A DNA stretch of 62,917 nt. Source: Leptolinea sp. Its GTDB lineage: Bacteria; Chloroflexota; Anaerolineae; Anaerolineales; Anaerolineaceae. This document shows positions 34,717 through 41,506 of the stretch, piece after piece (position 1 is the stretch's first letter; the number at the start of each line of letters is the position of its first letter). The stretch lies in NCBI GenBank assembly GCA_012798535.1, contig JAAZMZ010000057.1, positions 1 to 62,917 of the forward strand. The letters run 5' to 3'. Under the pieces are notes generated by a model, which was not told where the DNA came from, searched no databases, and saw only the letters and a program-made list of their open reading frames with translations. The position numbers were made by a program, and so were the translations under genes.

Positions 34717-36018
34717 ATGAAGATCACCATTTTCGCAGCGGGTTCCCGGGGAGATATCCAACCCTGCCTTGCTCTGGGGATCGGCCTGCAGGCGGCCGGT
34801 TATTCCGTCTGCCTGGCGGCGCCCGCCAACTTCGCGGATTTTGTCCGCGGTTCTAACCTGGATTTCGCACCCCTGCACGGGGACGTTCAGCAGATCATAT
34901 CCAGCGAATTCGGGCGGGATTTTCTCGAGACGGGCGGGGCAAATCCGCTGCGGACAATCGGCGCCATGCGGAAGATGATCGCTCCCGTCATCACCACCAT
35001 GATCCGGGATGCTTTTGAAGCCTGCCGTGACACCGACGCCCTGATCTGCCTGGGCGTGTTCAGCCCGTTCGGCCAATCTTTCGCGGAAGCCCTGGGTTTG
35101 CCGCTGATCAACGTCGAGCCGACTCCGCTGCTCCCCAGCCAGGAGTTTCCCGCGCCTTCCTGGCCCATCCAGCGCAACCTGGGAGCGGCGCACAATTATC
35201 TCTCCGGCCTGGTCATGCTTTATTCCGTCTGGTTATGGTACGGTTCTTTTGTCAATGAATTCAGAAAAGATCAGGGACTTCCACGGGCCTCAGCCCGTTA
35301 TTTCTACCGGGCGCTGCGTTCCACGCCGCTTCTGGGTGCTTACAGTCCGTTCCTCATTTCCCATCCCGCCGACTGGCCAGACAGTGTGCATATCACCGGC
35401 GATTTTCATCTGGATTCACAATCCACCTGGCACCCGCCGGACGATCTGCAGACGTTTCTGGAAGCCGGCGATCCGCCGGTGTACATCGGGTTTGGCAGCA
35501 TGAGCGGCAGCCGGCCGGAAGAACTGGCAGACCTGGTTCAAGAGGCGCTGAATAAAAGCGGGCAGCGCGGCGTGCTGCTCAGCGGCTGGGGAGGAATGTG
35601 CGCCCGGCTGCGCGCAGATAGCGTGTTCGTTCTGGAATCCGCGCCTCACGACTGGTTGTTCCCCCGAATGTCCGCTGTGGTGCACCACGGTGGAGCCGGG
35701 ACGACGGCAGAAGGCCTACGGGCAGGTGTGCCCGCGGTGATCATTCCTTTTGCCTTCGACCAGTTCTTCTGGGGAGCGCGCATTAAAGAAAAGGGGCTGG
35801 GACCGGATCCCATTCCACGCAAGAAGTTGACTGCCGGCCGCCTGGCCGCGGCCATTCGCACGGCGGTGACAGATACAGAAATGAAGCAGCGGGCGGCAGA
35901 ATGTGGAGAGGCTGTACGTGCGGTCAACGGTGTGGAACAGGCTGTGCAGGTGATCCGTGCGCATTTTGGAGAACCCGAAGTCCCTGTAAGGAGACGGTCA
36001 CATGAAAGAAGAACATGA
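34717..36018 (+). CDS. UGT/GT1-type glycosyltransferase (sterol/macrolide glucosyltransferase-like)
   Basis: This 433-residue protein is a two-domain GT-B glycosyltransferase. The N-terminus reads ITIFAAGSRGDIQPCLALG, typical of MGT/sterol 3-beta-glucosyltransferase-like enzymes. The C-terminal donor loop is VVHHGGAGTTAEGLRAGVPA followed by FDQFFWG. These enzymes move a sugar from UDP- or TDP-sugars to lipids or small hydrophobic acceptors. The gene overlaps the next one by 17 bases, suggesting a joint function in making an acylated glycolipid. The acceptor is not known. Confidence 0.9.
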   Translation: MKITIFAAGSRGDIQPCLALGIGLQAAGYSVCLAAPANFADFVRGSNLDFAPLHGDVQQIISSEFGRDFLETGGANPLRTIGAMRKMIAPVITTMIRDAFEACRDTDALICLGVFSPFGQSFAEALGLPLINVEPTPLLPSQEFPAPSWPIQRNLGAAHNYLSGLVMLYSVWLWYGSFVNEFRKDQGLPRASARYFYRALRSTPLLGAYSPFLISHPADWPDSVHITGDFHLDSQSTWHPPDDLQTFLEAGDPPVYIGFGSMSGSRPEELADLVQEALNKSGQRGVLLSGWGGMCARLRADSVFVLESAPHDWLFPRMSAVVHHGGAGTTAEGLRAGVPAVIIPFAFDQFFWGARIKEKGLGPDPIPRKKLTAGRLAAAIRTAVTDTEMKQRAAECGEAVRAVNGVEQAVQVIRAHFGEPEVPVRRRSHERRT

Positions 36019-36787
36019 TCTGTTTACCGTTCAGCCGTTCCCGGTGGAACGCCAGTTGATGGTCGACGGCGGACGGATGGGACGCCAGAAACACACCGTG
36101 CACGGACTGGTGGAATTCGACATCACCCGCGCACGCGAGACACTCCGCGAACACAACCTGCGCAGCGGGGAGAATCTGTCGTTCTCGGCGTTCTTCCTGG
36201 CCTGTCTGGGAAAAGCCGTCGAAGCCGACAGGCAGGTGCATGCCTACCGCGACTGGCGCAACCGGCTCATTATTTTTGACGAAATGGATGTCAATATGCT
36301 GTTCGAGGTCGAGGAGAACGGCGCGAAGACCATACGCCCCCACATCCTGCGGAGGGTGAATAAAATGACCGCGCGGGAGATCCAGAATGAGATCACAGAT
36401 TTTCAGTCCGAACACATTGCCAGCCCGGAATCGCAGTTCATCCGCTGGTTCGTCCGCCTGCCCGGATTTATTCGCCGCCTGTTCTTCGGGGTACTGTTCG
36501 GTAATCCGCGCATGATCAAACAGTACTACGGCACGGTACTGGTGACCTCGCTGGGGATGTTCGGTTCAGGGAGCGGATGGGGAATCCCGGTGCCCAACCA
36601 CACGCTGCAGCTCACCCTCGGCGGGGTGGCAGAAAAACCCGGCGTGGTGGATCACCGGATCGAGGTTCGCACATACATGAGTGTGACGGTCAGCTTCGAC
36701 CATGATATCGTGGACGGCGCGCCGGTAACCCGCTTCATCCAGCGGCTGAAAAAACTAGTGGAAAGGGGATATGTGGAAGGGGAGTAA
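36002..36787 (+). CDS. Stand-alone E2-type (2-oxoacid dehydrogenase) acyltransferase domain protein
   Basis: This 261-residue protein is only the CoA-dependent acyltransferase domain of E2 enzymes, without lipoyl or peripheral-subunit domains. The catalytic motif is VSFDHDIVDGAPVTRFI, with His and Asp near residue 238, and the CAT-like core includes LSFSAFFLACLGKAV. AAGGAG at 35989-35994 sets ATG 36002, inside the end of the glycosyltransferase gene. No E1 or E3 genes are nearby, so it is unlikely to serve a dehydrogenase complex. It may acylate the glycosyltransferase product. A chloramphenicol acetyltransferase-like role is another possibility. Confidence 0.82.
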   Translation: MKEEHDLFTVQPFPVERQLMVDGGRMGRQKHTVHGLVEFDITRARETLREHNLRSGENLSFSAFFLACLGKAVEADRQVHAYRDWRNRLIIFDEMDVNMLFEVEENGAKTIRPHILRRVNKMTAREIQNEITDFQSEHIASPESQFIRWFVRLPGFIRRLFFGVLFGNPRMIKQYYGTVLVTSLGMFGSGSGWGIPVPNHTLQLTLGGVAEKPGVVDHRIEVRTYMSVTVSFDHDIVDGAPVTRFIQRLKKLVERGYVEGE

Positions 36788-36983
36788 GAGAACGGGTTAT
36801 ATCCATTGATAGTTCGAGCTTGAAAACTCTTTGTAAGCTTTCTCGATCGATAGTATTCTTTTTATCCGGCATTCATAGAATATAATATGGAAGCTGATCT
36901 TTCGTTCAGTCCGCATGCAGGTTTTTCGCCCCATAAAACAAAACTGACCAATCCCCAGATCATAAAATTATCCAACAGGATTC

Positions 36984-38312
36984 ATGATCAACATTCTTCG
37001 CAGAAAGACAGATCTTAAATCTGTTCTATCAGAAAAGAAAACAGATCTATTCTTTCTTTTTTTTCTTTTTGCGTTCTTTTTCTTTATATATTACTTTCTC
37101 AGTGTTTCCCTGGCGAATACGAATGTATTTACCGAGAATGATATCCTGTTCGAGATCGACGCTCAACGCGGCATAAAAGACATCACCCAGTTCAGCTATG
37201 ACCATTATCGTACGAATGTACATCCCATATATGTTCTTTTCATGAATCCCCCGGGGGAAATCCTCGAAAAGATCATCCATTCACCGGTATATGCTGCGAT
37301 ACTCCTCAACAGCTTCCTGGGAGCCTTCGGCGTAGCGCTGGCTTATATCGGATTTTCTTTTTTGGATTTTGACCAAAAGCAGTCTCTATTACTGGCGGCG
37401 TTATTTGGCGCAACAACCAGTCAGCTATTCCTTTCCATCATTCCCAGCACCATGTCACTGGCGGTGTGCAGTCTTTTATTCACCTATCTTCTCTTCGCCG
37501 GATCGATACGGAAGAAGGTATTCCACCTTTTACCCTGGATCCTGGCAGGCATCCTCACACTGGGAACAACGACCACCAATGTCGTGCAGACGCTGATCTG
37601 TTTTGGAATTGCCTGCTACGCGGTTAATAAAGAAAAGGGCATCTTCTATCCACTTCTGCGCTGCCTGATATTCATAACCTGCGTAATTGTTATCACGGCC
37701 GGCCTTGCTATCCTCCAGAAAGCTGTGTATACGACCACCGTGCTTTTCTTTCTTCCCGGTGCCTATGAAGAAGATATCAGCTATGCCAGCCTGTGGATTT
37801 TCAAGATCCCGTTGGTGATCCTCGGACAATTATTCAAGAATTTTTTCCTTATCAATATTGCGGCTCCCATACCGATTGTTTTTCCGATGGATGGAAAATC
37901 CCTTCCTGCTCTTTCTTTTACTCCTTCCACCAGTTTCACCATTATGGGATATATCAGCGCAGCCTTGTGGCTCGCCCTGATCGGTCTGGCGGTCTTTTCA
38001 CGGATTAAGTGGGAAAAGGACCATACAAGATCACCCTGGAACGCGTCCTCCTGGATCTTGCCGGGGCTGGGGCTCTGCCTGCTGTTTAATTTTGTCCTGC
38101 ACTGCTTCTATGGTGTCGGCTGGCTGGATAAAATCGAGTACTTCTTGTACTCAGGGCATTTTACATTTCTCGTTCTAGCGATCATTTCGTATATTTCTAA
38201 AATGCCGGCGAAGGTGATGACCTGTTTGTTGATCTCTCTGATCCTTTGCCTCCTGATCAACAACATTCAAATTGTCACCGGCATCATCACTCTATACTCC
38301 ATGCCTTCCTGA
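36984..38312 (+). CDS. Polytopic membrane protein, GT-C-like
   Basis: This 442-residue protein has about ten membrane segments. An early extracellular loop contains acidic residues (FEIDAQRGIKDI) and the pattern HYRTNVHPIYVLFMNPPGE, resembling the first loop of GT-C (family 39-like) glycosyltransferases. AGGA precedes ATG 36984 closely. Family assignment beyond a membrane glycosyltransferase-like protein is uncertain. It is convergent with the membrane protein at 38380. Confidence 0.7.
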   Translation: MINILRRKTDLKSVLSEKKTDLFFLFFLFAFFFFIYYFLSVSLANTNVFTENDILFEIDAQRGIKDITQFSYDHYRTNVHPIYVLFMNPPGEILEKIIHSPVYAAILLNSFLGAFGVALAYIGFSFLDFDQKQSLLLAALFGATTSQLFLSIIPSTMSLAVCSLLFTYLLFAGSIRKKVFHLLPWILAGILTLGTTTTNVVQTLICFGIACYAVNKEKGIFYPLLRCLIFITCVIVITAGLAILQKAVYTTTVLFFLPGAYEEDISYASLWIFKIPLVILGQLFKNFFLINIAAPIPIVFPMDGKSLPALSFTPSTSFTIMGYISAALWLALIGLAVFSRIKWEKDHTRSPWNASSWILPGLGLCLLFNFVLHCFYGVGWLDKIEYFLYSGHFTFLVLAIISYISKMPAKVMTCLLISLILCLLINNIQIVTGIITLYSMPS

Positions 38313-38379
38313 TCTTAGCGCGATTATGTCAAATAGAACCGCACGCGGCAGTTGACAAAGGACAGCGCCACGATTTGCC

Positions 38380-39252
38380 TTATCTGAGCCAGGACAGCGC
38401 GGCGATGATGGGCATCAGCCAGGGCTGCGTGACAAACGGGATCAGGGTGACGGCGTACGAGGTGATATTGACGTACGGCGCCAGGAAAGGGGAGGCGCTC
38501 ATGGCAAACAGGCTGTTGCGTTCGCGGATGCTTTTATACAACAGAAGTAGACCGAGGGGAATGGAAAACGGCCACAGCGTGGCAACGAAAGCATTTTCGG
38601 TCATATTCATGACCATAAGCGGCCACAGGCCGTAGAACAGGAACGAGATGAAATAGGCGATTACCACCGGCGCGAAGATGCGAACAATTTCACGAAGTTT
38701 TCCCACGCGCCAGGCTTCAATGAACCAGAAAAAAGCCATACCGATACCAACCTGGGGTTTGGATAGCACCAAGAACAATCCTATTTGAGGTGGCAACAAA
38801 AACCCGAGCGCGGCAAGGAAATCGACGTTTCCATTTTTGGCATTGATGAATACAAAGGTATTACATAAAAAAGCCGCAATTACCCAGGGGCTGGCTTTTA
38901 ATCGATACAGGATAAAAGCATAAACCATGTATGTGAGTACGAACATTATCGCGGCACCCAGTTCCGGAGGAAGCACCGCGATGGGGGATACCAACAGATA
39001 TATCCACGGGGGAAGGCATCTGGTAACTCTTATATAGGGAGTCGCTCCGGTGATTACCGCCAGGGCACCCGGCCTTATGGTATTCTTCCAATCCACAGCC
39101 CAACCCCAGGTGCGCGGTGGATCGGCGTTTTCACGTACCGGGAAAAATGTGTATGTGAAATACACCAGCACGACGAAGGCCAACGCGATGGCCAGAAGCC
39201 GCAGGACCTTCTTGTGTTTTTCAGGCAGATTTTTCAGTGACGCGGGGATCAT
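38380..39252 (-). CDS. Polytopic membrane protein (DUF2029/GT87-like), intact paralogue of 55872-56803
   Basis: This 290-residue protein has about eight membrane segments. Landmarks are TRCLPPWIYLLVSPIAVLPPE, here cut to PPWIYLLVSPIAVLPPE, then LVLSKPQVGIGMAFFW and FSIPLGLLLLY. The same landmarks occur in the broken gene at 55.9-56.8 kb (PPWALLPIIPFAVLPE, LLKPQIGGLLAIYWG, FSLPIGLALFIY). The pattern suggests a mannosyltransferase-like GT-C protein, but it is shorter than most. The family assignment is moderate. Confidence 0.72.
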   Translation of the reverse strand: MIPASLKNLPEKHKKVLRLLAIALAFVVLVYFTYTFFPVRENADPPRTWGWAVDWKNTIRPGALAVITGATPYIRVTRCLPPWIYLLVSPIAVLPPELGAAIMFVLTYMVYAFILYRLKASPWVIAAFLCNTFVFINAKNGNVDFLAALGFLLPPQIGLFLVLSKPQVGIGMAFFWFIEAWRVGKLREIVRIFAPVVIAYFISFLFYGLWPLMVMNMTENAFVATLWPFSIPLGLLLLYKSIRERNSLFAMSASPFLAPYVNITSYAVTLIPFVTQPWLMPIIAALSWLR

Positions 39253-39336
39253 TTAATGGATGAGGGTATTCGGGGAGATGACTTCGGAATGCTTGAGTAT
39301 ACCCTGCAAGTTGTTATCCAGTGAGCCCGGTTGAAA

Positions 39337-39402
39337 TAGAAAAGAGCAGCAGGACGGGATCACCCCTTTAGGACAGGGTCAGGCAGTCGATCCCACCCTG
39401 CT
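39337..39402 (-). terminator. Probable terminator of the ArsC-like gene
   Basis: AGCAGGACGGGATC (39348-39361) pairs with GATCCCACCCTGCT (39389-39402) at 12 of 14 positions. Read on the minus strand, the stem is followed by TGCTCTTTTC, giving a T-run downstream of the ArsC-like stop at 39426. Confidence 0.55.
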
Positions 39403-39425
39403 ACCTGTGTAATTTCGATGGATTA

Positions 39426-39854
39426 TTATTTCAGCCAGTCCTTGACCTTATTTTCGATCTCATCCCGTACCCGAACAAAGGCGGCCAATTTTTCTTCCTC
39501 TGTGCCTGAAACCGCCGCGGGGTCGTCAAACGGCCAATGCAGGCGCTGACTCACTCCCGGAAATATCGGGCATCTCTCTTCCGCCCGGCTGCAAACGGTG
39601 ATTACATACCCGAAATGCACTTTCCCTAGAAATTCTCCCAATCCCTTTGACTTCGCGGCAGACCAGTCAATACCGGCCTGGGCAAGTGCTTTTACGGTCA
39701 ACGGGTTGACAATCGAAGGCTCCAATCCGGCGCTGTACACGTCAAACCGGTCAGCGCCATATTTCTTGAGGAAAGCCTCCGCCATTTGGCTGCGGGCGGA
39801 ATTGCCGGTACAAATAAAAAGGACGCGTGGCTTTGTTGTCATGCTATTTTCCAT
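39426..39854 (-). CDS. arsC: Low-molecular-weight phosphatase-type arsenate reductase (ArsC)
   Basis: This 142-residue protein has the active-site loop VLFICTGNSARSQMAEAF, with the nucleophilic Cys and Arg near residues 15-20, then SAGLEPS and the later redox Cys region VITVCSRAEERCPIFPG, which supplies two further Cys as in thioredoxin-coupled ArsC. The general-acid Asp is in WPFDDPA. It reduces arsenate to arsenite. No ArsR or ArsB gene is adjacent. A second in-frame ATG at 39842 could be the true start. Confidence 0.9.
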   Translation of the reverse strand: MENSMTTKPRVLFICTGNSARSQMAEAFLKKYGADRFDVYSAGLEPSIVNPLTVKALAQAGIDWSAAKSKGLGEFLGKVHFGYVITVCSRAEERCPIFPGVSQRLHWPFDDPAAVSGTEEEKLAAFVRVRDEIENKVKDWLK

Positions 39855-39929
39855 ACAGAGATTTTACCGAGTCAAAGTGAACAATTTATATGAATATTGT
39901 TAAGATTTGTTTAAAACATATTCTCAAGG

Positions 39930-39974
39930 AATGCGCGTGCACGCCTGTTCCTGCCTTTTTAAGGAGAATGCATC
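39930..39974. repeat. Degenerate REP-like hairpin (family member 1)
   Basis: The element begins AATGCGCGTGCACGCC and ends AAGGAGAATGCATC, with an inner TTCCTG-CTTTTTAAGGA stem. It aligns with the well-preserved copy at 61234-61277 and is followed by a decayed RAYT tail, the same arrangement as at the right window edge. Confidence 0.5.
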
Positions 39975-39979
39975 ATCTC

Positions 39980-40075
39980 ATTATTCACCCACTGAGATAT
40001 CCATTACATCGTTTTTCATCTCTCCGCCCCGGTTGGAGCGCAACCTCCACATCGTCTGTCAAGCGCGGTAAAAAG
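39980..40075 (-). pseudogene. Remnant of a REP-associated tyrosine transposase (RAYT) 3' end
   Basis: Starting at TTATTCACCCACTGAGATAT the sequence follows the 3' end of the RAYT gene at 62743 onward (TTATTCACCCACAGACATTT) over about 60 bases, including the T-rich and CTCTCC-GCCCC blocks. It encodes no open frame. It marks an old copy of the transposon family. Confidence 0.5.
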
Positions 40076-40146
40076 CAGGACTGTGCGGGGTGCTAATTTG
40101 ACACAGGTGTTTCAATACTCTATCATTAAACAAAGGAGAAAACACT

Positions 40147-41034
40147 ATGGCAATCAGATGTGGGGAAGTTCAAAAACTGGCAACCATTCCTGGAAAAGGC
40201 TTTATTGAAGGACCATCTTACTGCCCTGATGACGGCTTCCTGTACTTCGTGGAGATCGAAGCCGGCTGGATCTCGCGCGTATCCATGGATGGCAAATACG
40301 AGCAGTTTTACAACATCGGCGCGCCTGGCGGGCTGATGGGACCGAACGGGATGATCTACGATAGCAAAGAAAAGCGTCTGCTGATTGCTCACCGTGATAT
40401 GGGGGTCGTCTCACTGGATCCGAAGACCAAAAAAGCCGAAGTCATCGTGGGAGACTACAAAGGCAAGAAATTCAACGGCCCGAACGATCTGATCATCGAT
40501 TCCAAAGGGAATATCTTTTTCTCTGATCCCTGGGGCACCAGTATTTCCAATCCGGTCGGCTCAGTGTACCGCTGGGACGCGAAAACCGGCCAGACAGATG
40601 CCTTCATGGAACACATGGCTTTTCCGAACGGAGTGCTGATCTCGCCTGACGAACAGTTCATCTATGTGTGTGAATTCGGCCAGAACCGCGTCATGCGGGC
40701 TTTCCTGGCGGACGGCGGAAAATCACACGTGTTTATGCATGCCATGACCTACTTCAGCGGCGGTATGGGACCTGACAGCATGGGAATGGACATGGAAGGC
40801 AACCTGTATGTGGGTCATTTTGGTTACGGCAAAGTCTTTGTGGTCGAACCGAGATTGGGCGAGGTGATCGAAGTGATCGACGTGCCGGATAAGGAAGCCA
40901 CGGGCACGGATAACGCCCGCTTTGGCGGCCCCGATAACAAGACGCTGTTCATCACCGAGGGATTCCAGCGCAATATTTATAAAGTTCCGGTTTCCATCCC
41001 CGGTTTACCCATTCCTTATATTCCGGCAGGCTGA
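40147..41034 (+). CDS. SMP-30/gluconolactonase/LRE family protein
   Basis: This 295-residue protein is a six-bladed beta-propeller lactonase of the SMP-30 family. Landmarks are the metal-binding Glu in FIEGPSYCPDD, the Asn-Asp in FNGPNDLIID, and NG(V)LISPDEQF, followed by DSMGMDMEGNLYVGHFG. Relatives hydrolyse gluconolactone and other sugar lactones with calcium or zinc. AAAGGAG precedes ATG 40147. It stands alone with a hairpin 40 bases downstream. It could serve the sugar-acid pathway at 0-18 kb, but nothing links them physically. Confidence 0.9.
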   Translation: MAIRCGEVQKLATIPGKGFIEGPSYCPDDGFLYFVEIEAGWISRVSMDGKYEQFYNIGAPGGLMGPNGMIYDSKEKRLLIAHRDMGVVSLDPKTKKAEVIVGDYKGKKFNGPNDLIIDSKGNIFFSDPWGTSISNPVGSVYRWDAKTGQTDAFMEHMAFPNGVLISPDEQFIYVCEFGQNRVMRAFLADGGKSHVFMHAMTYFSGGMGPDSMGMDMEGNLYVGHFGYGKVFVVEPRLGEVIEVIDVPDKEATGTDNARFGGPDNKTLFITEGFQRNIYKVPVSIPGLPIPYIPAG

Positions 41035-41073
41035 TTTTAACTTTTGCACTGGTTCTGTCTGACATTATTATTT

Positions 41074-41107
41074 ACAGGAGCGCGGTCGAGTTTGCACGCG
41101 CTCCTGT
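41074..41107. other. Perfect inverted repeat downstream of the SMP-30 gene
   Basis: ACAGGAGCGCG (41074-41084) and CGCGCTCCTGT (41097-41107) form an 11-bp stem with a 12-base loop. No strong T-run follows. It is either a terminator-like element for the SMP-30 gene or a diverged REP element. Confidence 0.5.
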
Positions 41108-41239
41108 GAATTAAACGGTCTTCCATGCATTTTGGAGAATTGTCTGGCCAGGGGAACGGTCAGAATAGGTCTGCGGTCAATCCCCCCGGTTCTCTCATTC
41201 TTCGATAATCTGGCATGCATATTTCTTATATACGATTTT

Positions 41240-41263
41240 GATGCACTTAAAGGCGAGTGCTTC
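41240..41263. repeat. Short REP-like palindrome (degenerate)
   Basis: GATGCACTTAAAGGCGAGTG plus TTC resembles the palindrome at 62713-62736 (GATGCGCTCG ... GAGCGCATC) with several changes. It overlaps the end of the transposase scrap described next. Confidence 0.35.
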
Positions 41264-41381
41264 CTATAACTATCATCGCAGCCAGAATCGTAAGCCTACG
41301 GGCCAGATTACCATTTTCTTCGTTCGGACAGAGTTGTTTCATCTTATTCCTAATGGTTCGATAGACACGAAAATTGTCCAC
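41247..41381 (-). pseudogene. Possible transposase N-terminal scrap
   Basis: A 44-codon frame from GTG 41381 to TAA 41247 reads VDNFRVYRTIRNKMKQL and then GNLARRLTILAAMIV. The GNLARxLxxLAxMI pattern recalls the N-terminus of some IS4-type DDE transposases. The remaining gap from 41108 to 41506 shows nothing else convincing; a 78-codon frame on the plus strand here is not supported. Confidence 0.28.
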
Positions 41382-41506
41382 AAGTCACTCCTGTTCTTTC
41401 TTGGTGGAAAAAAAGAAGTGTACTTCCTTGGCCAATCGTCATTTGTAAAAGTGTCCGATAACCAAATTGAGTAATGAGAGCATTATTTAGTTGAATGGAT
41501 TCCTGA

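Noticed and set aside
41238..41474. 78-codon plus-strand frame (hypothetical protein)
   Set aside because: No ribosome site, starts inside a REP-like palindrome, and the opposite strand gives a better, transposase-like reading.
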